Assembly: GCF_000741645.1 (NCBI RefSeq) | Contig: NZ_JGZD01000004.1 | Location: 62,001-126,000, forward strand | From: Bifidobacterium minimum | Lineage (GTDB): Bacteria; Actinomycetota; Actinomycetes; Actinomycetales; Bifidobacteriaceae | Length of the DNA: 64,000 nt | Reading direction: 5' to 3' | In this document: piece by piece, positions 54,246-62,702 of the stretch | How the letters are laid out: every line of letters begins with the position of its first letter | How positions within the stretch are numbered: position 1 is the first letter of the stretch | Translations under genes and position numbers: made by a program | Notes under the pieces: model-generated | The model's input: only the letters and a program-made list of their open reading frames with translations | What the model was told of the DNA's origin: nothing | The model's database searches: none

Positions 54246-55358
54246 ATGAGAGGACGGGAAAGGATGGCGTCCGTGGCGCGGAACGATCGGAAGGCAGGCG
54301 ACAAGGTATTGGACGGCAACGGGGTATTGGACGGTGACGGGGTATTGGACGATAGCAGGGTGTTGGACGATAACGGGACCGGTGGCGACAAGGGGCGTTC
54401 TGATTCCCGGACCACGAGGAAGCCGATGCTCGTGGAGCTGGACCATGTGTCGAAGGTGTACGGCGATCTCCATGCGGTGGATGATCTGAGCATCACGGTG
54501 CCCCAGGGCCAGTGGCTGTCGATCGTGGGGTCGTCGGGATCGGGCAAGACGACGCTGATGAACATCATAGGCTGCATGGACACGCCGACCTCGGGATCGG
54601 TGTCCATCGACGGGCGGCGTCTGGAGGACCTCACTTCCGCGCAGCTGGCGGGCGTGCGCAAGAACGTGGTCGGACTGGTGTTCCAGAAGTTCCATCTTGT
54701 TCCGCATCTCACCGCGGTGGAGAACGTGATGGTGGCGCAGTACTACCACTCGGTGGTCGACGAGCGTGAGGCCATGAGGGCTTTGGAGGAGGTGGGTCTT
54801 GGCGATCGGGCCAGGCATCTTCCGCGTCAGCTGTCCGGCGGCGAGCAGCAGCGGGTGTGCGTGGCCCGCGCGCTGATCAACAGTCCTCGGGTGATCCTCG
54901 CGGACGAGCCCACGGGCAATCTTGACGAGGCGAACGAGGCCATCGTGCTTGATCTGTTCCGGCGTCTGCACAAGGGCGGAACGACCATCATCGTCGTGAC
55001 GCACGACGCCACGGTCGCGTCCTGTTCCGAAAGGGAGATCATGCTCAACCATGGTGTGCTCGCGGGGGAGCGGTGGAACGACGAGTCCGCACGGAAGGAG
55101 TACGAACGGGCGGGGGGCCGTCCCGCGTCCTCCGGTTCGGCGCGCGAGACGGCGCAGGAGCGGGTGGATTCGGATGGCGCGACCCATGATGGTGCGACGC
55201 ATGATGGTGCGATCCATGGTGGAACGACGCATGGTGGAACGACCCATGGTGGAACGACGCCGGGAAGATCCGACGGATTCGTCAGTCCGGCCAAAGCCGG
55301 CAAGGTCGATATCAGTAAGGACTTCGCCTCTGATGGTCATGCGGAAGAGGGACGCTGA
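54246..55358 (+). CDS. MacB-like ABC transporter ATPase of the iron operon
   Basis: Soluble ATPase, with Walker A GSSGSGKT (95-102), LSGGEQQRVCVARAL, Walker B VILADEPTGNLD and THD switch; the ADEPTGNLD form is typical of LolD/MacB ATPases that drive FtsX-type permeases. Unusual low-complexity ends: four LD-rich units in residues 21-44 and a DGATH/HGGTT repeat near 305-335. ATG 54246 is chosen because GGAGG lies 10 nt before it; GTG at 54237, overlapping the permease stop, is in frame but sits against the ribosome site. Confidence 0.9.
   Translation: MRGRERMASVARNDRKAGDKVLDGNGVLDGDGVLDDSRVLDDNGTGGDKGRSDSRTTRKPMLVELDHVSKVYGDLHAVDDLSITVPQGQWLSIVGSSGSGKTTLMNIIGCMDTPTSGSVSIDGRRLEDLTSAQLAGVRKNVVGLVFQKFHLVPHLTAVENVMVAQYYHSVVDEREAMRALEEVGLGDRARHLPRQLSGGEQQRVCVARALINSPRVILADEPTGNLDEANEAIVLDLFRRLHKGGTTIIVVTHDATVASCSEREIMLNHGVLAGERWNDESARKEYERAGGRPASSGSARETAQERVDSDGATHDGATHDGAIHGGTTHGGTTHGGTTPGRSDGFVSPAKAGKVDISKDFASDGHAEEGR
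54306..54377. repeat. 18-bp tandem repeat in the N-terminal region of the ATPase gene
   Basis: About four units of GGTATTGGACGGCAACGG type with drift; they encode LDGNGV/LDDSRV-like hexapeptides ahead of the ATPase domain. Confidence 0.7.
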
Positions 55359-55867
55359 TGGTGGATGTGCGTCTGGCCGTTCCGGCCGTGGCTGCCGTGG
55401 CCTTGACAGTGGCGGGCTGCGGGGCTCGCGCGGTTCCGTTGGATGACGACTATGCCGGCGGCTCGGCTGAATCGTCCTCGGCCGGGTCGTCGTCGTCGTC
55501 CTCGGGGTCGTCGTCCTCATCCTCCTCGTCCTCATCCGGGTCGTCGTCCTCGTCATCGGCTGACACGGGACGGTACCGCGATGGGACGTATTCGACCCGC
55601 GGGGAGTACGGACCCATCCGCGAGGACAGCATCGACGTGCGTCTGACGCTGAAGGACGGCACGGTGGAATCCGTCAAGGTCACGGGTAATCCGGACAACG
55701 CCATTTCCAAGAAGCATCAGAAGGCCTTCGCGTCGAGCATCTCATCCGTGGTGGTAGGACGTCCTCTCAAGGGGCTCTCCATCGACACCGTGGCGGGAGC
55801 CAGTTGGACGAGCGAGGCCTTCAACAAGGCTCTGGAGCTGACGAGGGAACAGGCCTCCGTCTCCTGA
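55358..55867 (+). CDS. FMN-binding-domain lipoprotein (flavinylated electron carrier)
   Basis: Exported 169-aa protein: signal peptide with lipobox VAGC (18-21), a Ser-rich linker (37-67), then one FMN_bind domain. The flavinylation motif D-x-x-(S/T/A)-G-A-(S/T) is seen as DTVAGAS (143-149), with Ser149 as the predicted attachment site for ApbE. Its ATG overlaps the stop of the ATPase gene (TGATG), so it is the last gene of the iron operon. Likely role: carrying electrons outside the membrane to reduce ferric iron or the transporter (inference). Confidence 0.87.
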   Translation: MVDVRLAVPAVAAVALTVAGCGARAVPLDDDYAGGSAESSSAGSSSSSSGSSSSSSSSSSGSSSSSSADTGRYRDGTYSTRGEYGPIREDSIDVRLTLKDGTVESVKVTGNPDNAISKKHQKAFASSISSVVVGRPLKGLSIDTVAGASWTSEAFNKALELTREQASVS

Positions 55868-55955
55868 TGGAGTGATGAGTGATGGAGTGATGGAGACGGG
55901 GGGCGGGACGAGGTCGTTGTGAGGCCGCTGCTGCGGGGGTGTCGCTGTGAGGCCG

Positions 55956-56558
55956 CTACGAGATCTGGGCTGATGATGATGGCCGGTCGGTGATGGCCGG
56001 CCACAGCAGCGCCGTCATGCGCTCGGACCAGGTGGCGGCGTCGTTGTCCGTGTCCGAAAGAGCCTGCGCCGCGACCATGGATCCGATGATCGTCTCAAAG
56101 AGGAATTTGGGATGGATTCCATGGCGGAACACCCCGGCCTTCTGTCCTCTGGCGATGAAGTCGCTGAAATGCTGGAGCTCCGGGACGATGGCCTGGTCGA
56201 TGATTCCGCTGAAATAGTCGTTGCTGGAGGACAGCAGCACGCTTACGGCCCTGATTCCGATCCCGGTGGCGAAGCGCTCGCGGATCCTTTCCAGCAGAAG
56301 CCTCAGGCTGTCCTTGCTGGGTTCGAGGTTCGAGAGCTCCTGCGATCCGGCCATCTCCAGCGTACCGATTTTATGCAGCATGTCCTCGGAGTTGCGGTAC
56401 CGGCGGTAGATCGTGGTCTTGGCCACGCCGCTGCGGCGCGCGACCTCCTCGATGGTGATGGCGCCCACTCCGCGCGAGGCTGCGATCTCCAGCATGGTCT
56501 GCGTGATCTTACGGTCCGTTTCCTCTCGGGTGCGTTCCCTGGTGCTTGCTCCGGTCAT
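55956..56558 (-). CDS. TetR-family transcription regulator
   Basis: Repressor-type protein of 200 aa with the N-terminal helix-turn-helix AITIEEVARRSGVAKTTIYRRY. It is the last gene of a three-gene minus-strand unit, 23 nt after the second YhgE/Pip gene, so it probably controls its own operon. The palindrome cluster at 61553-61585 is the likely operator. Confidence 0.9.
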   Translation of the reverse strand: MTGASTRERTREETDRKITQTMLEIAASRGVGAITIEEVARRSGVAKTTIYRRYRNSEDMLHKIGTLEMAGSQELSNLEPSKDSLRLLLERIRERFATGIGIRAVSVLLSSSNDYFSGIIDQAIVPELQHFSDFIARGQKAGVFRHGIHPKFLFETIIGSMVAAQALSDTDNDAATWSERMTALLWPAITDRPSSSAQIS

Positions 56559-56581
56559 CGTTCGTTCCGTGCTCCTTCCCC

Positions 56582-58771
56582 TTACAGCAACCGGGTGCGT
56601 TCCGCCGCCGCCGAATAGGAGCGGTTGAGTCTGACAAGGGGCTTGCGCAGGACAAGGCCGAGGAGCAGCATCGGCGGAACGAAAAGAAGAAGCTTGCCGA
56701 GGGCGATCCAGTAGTCGTTGTCGTAGATTCCCGCGATCGCTGCCCTCACTGCGGTCACGGAATGGGTTATGGGCAGATAGGGACTGATGTAGCTCATGAA
56801 TTCGGGCAGCATGGGCATCGGGTAGGCGGCTCCCGAGCCGGATATCTGCACGACGAGGAAGATGACGCCGATGGCCTTGCCGACGTTGTCGAAGCTGGCG
56901 ACCAGCGTGTAGATGAAGAAGGAGTACACCAGCGAGCTGACCCAGCCGTCAAGCATGAACAGCATGGGGTGGGCGGTCTGGACGCGCAGGAACAGCAGCG
57001 TCCCTCCGCAGGAGAACGTGCTTTGCAGAAGCGCGATCACCGCGAAGACGCCGAAATGTCCAAGGAACATCTGATGGGGCCTGGGATCGCCCAAAGCCGT
57101 TCTGCGCCTTCTGGACACGTTGGTCTTCAGGGTGACGGCCATGAGCAACGAACCGACCCAGAGAGGGAGGAACGTGTACAGGGGCGTCATCTGGGCGCCG
57201 AAGTTCGCGACGGGGTACAGGACGTGACGGGTCAGCGATACGGGTGCGGCGAGCGTCGCGGCGAGGGTTTCGGAGTCGTTGCCGAGTATCTTGCGCACGG
57301 CGTCCATGTCGTCGCTGTCCAGGGCCTTGGTGAGACGGGTCGTGAAATCATTGATCGTCGTGGCCGTATGGTCGAGAAGGTTCGCCGTGCTCGTCAGTAC
57401 CGTGTGGACCTTGTCGATGTCCGTCAATGCGGTGTTCGTGCTGGTGCGAAGGTCGGCGAGCGCGTCGTCGAGGTTGCGGGAGTTGCCCGACAGCGTATCC
57501 GCGGCCTGTTGGATGCCCGAGGTGATGTCCGAGATCTGCGGGGATAACGATCCGTCGACCGCCTTGCTCGCCGCCGCTATCTCCGCCGACGCCTGGTCCG
57601 CGAGCTTTGCTGCCTGCTTGTGGGTTTTCTGGACGTCCGCGTCCTTTGCGTCGATGTCGTCCGCGGATGAGGTCAGCGCGTCGCGTACCGAGGTGAGTCG
57701 GGATATCACGGTGTCGAGGCGGTCGACGATGCGATTGAGGGCCTTCGCCGCGGCCGGGAGGTCGGATGCCTGCGACGCCAGATCCTTGACGGAGTCGCGG
57801 ATGGATTCGTACTCCTTGATCTGATCGTCCACGAGGCTGGCCTGCGCCCTGAGGCTGTCCGACGCGGCGGATGACGTCGACGAGGCGTTGGAGAAGGTGG
57901 TGTCGATGCTGTCGCTCACCGAGGAGATGCTTGATGAGCTTTCCTCCAGCGCGGCCGTCAGCGTGGAGATCGCCGAGGTCAATGCGGAGGAGACGTCGGT
58001 TACGCCGGCCGTCGTCTTGTCGATGTCCTTGCGTGCGGATTCCGCGCTGCCGCCGGTCTGCGACAGCAGGCTTCGTGACGAGGTGATGAGTGTCTGCGAT
58101 CCCGACATGAGCGCGGCGTAGGAGCTGACGTTCTGCGCCGCCGCCGTCAGCTGGTCGCCGGCGTCGGACATGTTCCTGGCGAAGGTCGTCAGCCACGTGC
58201 GCGCCTCGGGCTTGTCCAGCTGGTCGGCGATGTCCGAAGCGATGCCCAGCGCCGTCGTGGCCATCGTTTTGGCCATCGTCTCGTTGATCTCGGCCGCGAT
58301 CTCATCCGCGCCCTGTCCGGTCACCTTCGGCGCCAGCGCGTTGAGCTTCTCGTTGGTGTAATAGGTCAGTTGCGAGTTCGCCCCGTCCCCCGAGAAGAAG
58401 GTCATCATCCGTTTGCTGAAATCCTTGGGGATGATCACCGCGGCATAGTACTCGCCCGACTTCGTGCCGTCGATGGCGTCCTTTTTGGAGGTGAACGACC
58501 AGTCGAGCTGGCTGTTGGCGCGGAGGTTGTCGACCACCTGGTCCCCGACCGTTATGCGCACCGGGATGAGATCGCTTTTGTAGCCTTCGTCGGTGTTCGC
58601 TATGGCGAATTTGAGATTTCCCGTGTTGGCGAAGGGGTCCCAGCTCGCCGCCACGTTGAACCATGTGAAAAGACCTGGTATCACGATCAGCCCGATGACG
58701 ATGATGATCGAGACGATGTTGCTGGTGATGTGGCGTATGTCGTCGATGAACAGTCGTCCTATCGCCCTCAT
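56582..58771 (-). CDS. YhgE/Pip-family membrane protein (second)
   Basis: A 729-aa protein of the YhgE/Pip (phage infection protein)/ABC-2-like group: one N-terminal helix (SNIVSIIIVIGLIVIPGLFTWFN), a long extracytoplasmic region rich in Ser/Ala/Asp heptads (about 170-520, coiled-coil-like), and five C-terminal helices. The true start is ATG 58771 with AAGGAGG 6-8 nt before it; it overlaps the stop of the upstream gene by 4 nt. Known roles of relatives range from phage receptor (Lactococcus Pip) to type VII secretion EsaA; here unknown. Confidence 0.87.
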   Translation of the reverse strand: MRAIGRLFIDDIRHITSNIVSIIIVIGLIVIPGLFTWFNVAASWDPFANTGNLKFAIANTDEGYKSDLIPVRITVGDQVVDNLRANSQLDWSFTSKKDAIDGTKSGEYYAAVIIPKDFSKRMMTFFSGDGANSQLTYYTNEKLNALAPKVTGQGADEIAAEINETMAKTMATTALGIASDIADQLDKPEARTWLTTFARNMSDAGDQLTAAAQNVSSYAALMSGSQTLITSSRSLLSQTGGSAESARKDIDKTTAGVTDVSSALTSAISTLTAALEESSSSISSVSDSIDTTFSNASSTSSAASDSLRAQASLVDDQIKEYESIRDSVKDLASQASDLPAAAKALNRIVDRLDTVISRLTSVRDALTSSADDIDAKDADVQKTHKQAAKLADQASAEIAAASKAVDGSLSPQISDITSGIQQAADTLSGNSRNLDDALADLRTSTNTALTDIDKVHTVLTSTANLLDHTATTINDFTTRLTKALDSDDMDAVRKILGNDSETLAATLAAPVSLTRHVLYPVANFGAQMTPLYTFLPLWVGSLLMAVTLKTNVSRRRRTALGDPRPHQMFLGHFGVFAVIALLQSTFSCGGTLLFLRVQTAHPMLFMLDGWVSSLVYSFFIYTLVASFDNVGKAIGVIFLVVQISGSGAAYPMPMLPEFMSYISPYLPITHSVTAVRAAIAGIYDNDYWIALGKLLLFVPPMLLLGLVLRKPLVRLNRSYSAAAERTRLL

Positions 58772-61509
58772 CGCGCGCCTCCTTCCTGGGAGATGGCCGG
58801 GCCGTCCATGGTCGGAGACTGGCCGTCCGCGGACACCGCGGGAATGGTGATCGTGTCGGCTGCGTCGTCGGCTGCGTCGGTCGCGGCCACGGTAGTCGTG
58901 TCTGCTGCGTCGGCTGCGGGGCTCCCCGCGGCATGGGCCGGATGCGAGGCGGGACGTCGGTTGTCGGGATGACGGGCCCATGCCCATGCCCATGCGCTAT
59001 GGGACTGCGTTATCGCTCCGCGGATCGCGTCGTCGCTGAGCGAGCCCAGGCGGATCTGTCTTTCGATGCTGTCGCGCATAAGCTCGATGGCCATGAGGAA
59101 TCCGATGATGAGAAGGATCCATACGACCCAGACTGCAAGGGACAGGAGCTTGGTCCCCGTCGTCAGGGAGAACACGATGACGAGGATGGCCGGGACGAGG
59201 ATCCCGGTTATCAACGCGCCGCGCTTGAGCCGGGGATATCTCACCGCGAAGGCCGAGGCCCGTGCCTCGATGGCCTTGCGATAGTCGTCCCGGTCGGACA
59301 GCGCGTGGATGGCCTGGGAGAGGCGGTATTCGCCGCCGGGGAGCTGCACGGGTTCCCAGAGGATCATGTCGCCGTCCTTGATCTCGCGGGCGAAGAGCTT
59401 GTTCACGCTCGCCAGATGGGGCCGGATGACGAGGCCGAGGACGAAGGAGAGAATGGCGAAGACGAGAAGCTTGAGGATGTCCGTCAGCCAGTGCAGGCCG
59501 TAGAATCCGCCGATGGTCTCGCGTAGCGCCGAGATCGAGTAGGTGAAGGGGAAGAAGGGGTAGAGGATCCGGAAGAACCGCGGCATCATCTCGATGGGGT
59601 ATATTCCCGAGGCGCCGGGTATCTGGATCATGATGAGCGCGACGCATAGTCCCTTGCCCACATGCATGAAGGTCGTCGACAGCGCGTAGGTGATGCTCAG
59701 ATAGACCAGCGAGGTGATGACGCCCGTGAGGATGAACATGCCGGGGCTGGCCGTCTGCACGCCGATCACGAGATCGCCTATCGTCGTCGCCAGGGCCTGG
59801 AACGTCGCGAGGATCGCCAGAAAAAGCCAACGCCCCCAGTAGCGCTGCGAGGGAGTGGGGATCTCGTCGAGGTCCTCGTCGTCGGTTTCGAGCTTGACGA
59901 TGACCATGAGCACGAACGCGCCGACCCAGAGCGAGATATTGGTGAACAGTGGGCTCATCCCGGATCCGTAGGAGTCCACGGGATATACGGTCGTTGTCGA
60001 CAGCACGGTGGGGGAGAGCATGAAAGCGGTGATCCGCGACACGTCGAGTTTGCCGTTGCTTCCCAGCAGATCCGTCAGAGCCGTCGAGTTCCCCAGCGCG
60101 GTCAGATCGGTGGAGAGGCTGTCCAGTTTGGAATCGACGCGCTTCAGCCCGGATTTGGTCGAGGCGAGCGAGGCCCGCGTCGTCTTGGCGATGGCGTCCG
60201 CCTGATTGAGGATGGTCGTCGTCTGGGCGAGGAGGGCGTCCTGCCCGGTGAGCTGCCCGCTGAGGGTGGAGGCCGCCTGGGACAGGCTCGTCAGACCGGT
60301 GTTGAGCTGCGGAAGGGCCGATGAATTCAGCGAGTACCGGGCCTTGTCGGCCGTGGTCAGACTGGACTGGGTGGCATCGGCGACCGCGGATGAGCTGGAT
60401 GCCGTGCTGCTGATCGTCGAGTCGAGGCTGGTGTTCAATGTCCCCATACTCGTGATGATCGTGCCCAGGGATTCGTTGCGTTGATCCAGCGTGCGGACGA
60501 TCGAATCGATTCCGGTGATGTCGAGCGCCTCGAGCGCGTCGATGATGTCCTGGGTGTCCGAGTTGACCTGCTGCGCCTTGTCAATGGCCGTTCCCACGGT
60601 TCCGTTCGCCTGGGTGAGCTGCGCGGCCAGTGCCGAGATGGTGAGGTTGGTTCCGGACGCGGCCTGCGAGAGCAGGGAGGACGCGGAGTCGAGCGAGCTG
60701 GATGCCGCGGATGTCTGCGTGTTGAGCGAGGACTGCGTGGAGGAGATCAACGCGGAGGTTGATTTGAGGGATGCCGCCATCTGTATCCCTGCGTTCTGGG
60801 TCGTCGCGATGGACTGTCGGGCTCTGGCGGTCTGCTTGGGGACCGATGAGAGGGTTGCGTCGAGGTCGTCGACGACGGACTCCAATATGGCGATGTTCCG
60901 TCGGACCGTGGTGATGTCCTTGACGACCGCGCTGCTTGTGGACGAGGTGTTCGCGGAGAGCGATTCGGCTCCCTTGTTGATGGTGGACGCCACTACGCGG
61001 CTCACCGCGGCGACGAAGGCGCTGTTGACCTCGCGTTCCACGGTGGTTGCGCCGGTGTCGGTGACTTTGGCGGCGATGCCGTTGATCTTCTCGTTGACGT
61101 AGTACTGGAGTTTCGGCTGTGGAGAGGTCCCTTTGATGACGCCGATGATGTCCGCGCTGAAGCTTGAGGGGATGACGATGGCCGCGTAGCTCGATCCTGA
61201 GCGCACCTCGTCCAGAGCGGTCGACGAGTCCATGAAGGTCCAGCCCAGATCGTCGTTCGACTTGAGGGTGGATACGAGCTCGTGCCCCAGGTTGATCGTT
61301 CCCAGACCCTTTTCGGTCGCGCCCTTGTCCTCGTTGGACACGGCCACGCGGATGGCGCCCGTGTTGCCGTAGGGGTTCCAGAACCCGATGATGTTGAACC
61401 ATGCGTAGAGCGGCGAGAGGAAGATCAGGCCCAGAATGACGATCCAGACCGTTGGGACGCGGACGATCCGCAGTATGTCGCGTTTGAGGATTCGCAGTAC
61501 CGTCGTCAT
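58768..61509 (-). CDS. YhgE/Pip-family membrane protein (first)
   Basis: Larger partner, 913 aa, same design as the next gene: N-terminal helix (VWIVILGLIFLSPLYAWFNIIGFWNPYGNTG), long Ser/Thr/Ala heptad-rich extracytoplasmic region (about 180-520), then C-terminal helices, here with an added cytoplasmic-looking segment (QRDRDDY-type) and two further helices plus an Ala/Asp/Thr-rich tail. The pair probably forms a heteromeric envelope complex. First gene of a YhgE-YhgE-TetR unit. Confidence 0.87.
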   Translation of the reverse strand: MTTVLRILKRDILRIVRVPTVWIVILGLIFLSPLYAWFNIIGFWNPYGNTGAIRVAVSNEDKGATEKGLGTINLGHELVSTLKSNDDLGWTFMDSSTALDEVRSGSSYAAIVIPSSFSADIIGVIKGTSPQPKLQYYVNEKINGIAAKVTDTGATTVEREVNSAFVAAVSRVVASTINKGAESLSANTSSTSSAVVKDITTVRRNIAILESVVDDLDATLSSVPKQTARARQSIATTQNAGIQMAASLKSTSALISSTQSSLNTQTSAASSSLDSASSLLSQAASGTNLTISALAAQLTQANGTVGTAIDKAQQVNSDTQDIIDALEALDITGIDSIVRTLDQRNESLGTIITSMGTLNTSLDSTISSTASSSSAVADATQSSLTTADKARYSLNSSALPQLNTGLTSLSQAASTLSGQLTGQDALLAQTTTILNQADAIAKTTRASLASTKSGLKRVDSKLDSLSTDLTALGNSTALTDLLGSNGKLDVSRITAFMLSPTVLSTTTVYPVDSYGSGMSPLFTNISLWVGAFVLMVIVKLETDDEDLDEIPTPSQRYWGRWLFLAILATFQALATTIGDLVIGVQTASPGMFILTGVITSLVYLSITYALSTTFMHVGKGLCVALIMIQIPGASGIYPIEMMPRFFRILYPFFPFTYSISALRETIGGFYGLHWLTDILKLLVFAILSFVLGLVIRPHLASVNKLFAREIKDGDMILWEPVQLPGGEYRLSQAIHALSDRDDYRKAIEARASAFAVRYPRLKRGALITGILVPAILVIVFSLTTGTKLLSLAVWVVWILLIIGFLMAIELMRDSIERQIRLGSLSDDAIRGAITQSHSAWAWAWARHPDNRRPASHPAHAAGSPAADAADTTTVAATDAADDAADTITIPAVSADGQSPTMDGPAISQEGGAR

Positions 61510-61552
61510 TCCCGCCCCTGAATATCGCGTGCTTGTTGTGCCGATAACACGA

Positions 61553-61585
61553 TACGCTATTCGTAGCGCTACGTGGAGCGTAGCG
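61553..61585 (-). promoter_or_regulatory. palindrome cluster, probable TetR operator
   Basis: CGTAGCGCTACG (61562-61573) is a perfect 12-bp palindrome; CTACG-tggag-CGTAG (61569-61583) overlaps it, and a CGCTA half-site lies just to the left. It is upstream of the YhgE-YhgE-TetR operon, about 55-75 nt before the first start codon. Confidence 0.55.
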
Positions 61586-61628
61586 TGTTCGCTTCCGGCG
61601 AAGCGTGTTCAGAGGCGGTCGACGAATC

Positions 61629-61676
61629 AGATGGTGGGCTGGCCAGACGGTGGGCTGGTCAGACGGTGGGCTGGTA
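61629..61676. repeat. 16-bp tandem repeat over the stop codon of the membrane protein gene
   Basis: AGACGGTGGGCTGGTC-type units at 61629-61644, 61645-61660 and 61661-61676. The stop TGA (61659-61661) of the gene lies across the join of two units, so a change of repeat number would extend or alter the C-terminus. Confidence 0.75.
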
Positions 61677-62462
61677 GGAGTCATCCAGTGACGAGCTCGA
61701 TGAGGAGTCCCCCTGCGACGATGAGCCTCCGGATGACGATCCCCCGGAGGATTCCCCGTTGGATGACTCCCCGTTGGACGATCCCCCGTTGGACAGGCCG
61801 TTCGAGTTCGCCTGAGGCATCATCCCCTGGCTTCCCATCTGTCCTCCTCCCCACTGGTTCGAGGAGGACTGCGATCCACCGGTGGTCGATGAGATGATGG
61901 CGCCGCTGACCGCGCCTCCCGCCGCGCCGCACGCCAGGCTGAGCGCGACGGCGGCCACGATGACGAGGATCCTGTGCCGCTTCTCCTTCGGCGTTCTGCC
62001 GTGTCCCAGGGGATCGGGAAGGTTGTTTTGCGCGGGCGTGGGGGGAGGGAAGGCGCCGGAGGCCATACCCTGCATGGCGTTGGGGTCGTAGTTCGTGTTC
62101 CACGCGTTGGACTGCTGCTGCGGGGGGAAGGCTCCGGTGTATGCGCCGTTATACGATGGGCGGTTTCCCGTGGATGGGCGGTTCTGTTCGTATGGATGTC
62201 CCCCATCGTCGTATGCCGGGTTCTCGTTCTGATAAGTCGACGATGATGGCCAAGTGTCTCCGTCTCCGGCCTGTGGATTCTGCGGACGGGTCCGTGCCGC
62301 CGCCTGTCGTGTCGCGGCCTGTCGTGCGGCGGCCTCCGATGGAGACTGGGGCCGCTCGGTTTGGGGCTTCTGCGGGGTCCGCGACTCCACTGGGCTTTGT
62401 GGCTTCTGTGGCTTCTGTGGAGTGGGTGTGGTGGGTGTGGTGGTGCCGGTCTGCGCGTCCAT
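61659..62462 (-). CDS. low-complexity single-span membrane protein, function unknown
   Basis: A 267-aa protein I do not recognise as a named family. Residues 1-160 are Pro/Gln/Asn/Ser-rich with PQKPQ repeats, 164-190 form one membrane helix (ILVIVAAVALSLACGAAGG), and the rest is Gly/Ser/Asn-rich with a 5-residue SSNGE-type repeat. The layout equals the non-catalytic N-terminal part of the HtrA protein at 9921, but no protease domain follows. The ATG at 62462 is preceded by GGAAAGG. Probably a cell-surface or scaffold protein. Confidence 0.7.
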   Translation of the reverse strand: MDAQTGTTTPTTPTPQKPQKPQSPVESRTPQKPQTERPQSPSEAAARQAATRQAAARTRPQNPQAGDGDTWPSSSTYQNENPAYDDGGHPYEQNRPSTGNRPSYNGAYTGAFPPQQQSNAWNTNYDPNAMQGMASGAFPPPTPAQNNLPDPLGHGRTPKEKRHRILVIVAAVALSLACGAAGGAVSGAIISSTTGGSQSSSNQWGGGQMGSQGMMPQANSNGLSNGGSSNGESSNGESSGGSSSGGSSSQGDSSSSSSLDDSYQPTV

Positions 62463-62702
62463 GGTCTTCTGCCTTTCCGGATATGCTCGGTGGACTGTCC
62501 TTTCGGAACCTGGTGTTCCGGAATTCGTCCGTTGCTGGTTACAGCTAAGCCGCTCATCCTGTGTGTCGCTGTGTGGTAGCGGCGGACTGGCTGAATGGTT
62601 TATGGGCGTTTGATGAATGCCGGGATGCCGTGGCTTGCCGCCGGATGTGATGATACCGTGGAGACGTTTGAGGTCAGTGAGGGGATTTCCAGGGAGGCGA
62701 CC

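Noticed and set aside
55140..55270. CRISPR-like repeats in the iron ATPase gene
   Set aside because: Repeats are direct 15-bp coding units without spacers, inside a reading frame.
59662..60324. Plus-strand frames opposite the YhgE/Pip genes
   Set aside because: Antisense to conserved minus-strand genes; low-complexity Gly/Arg/Glu content.
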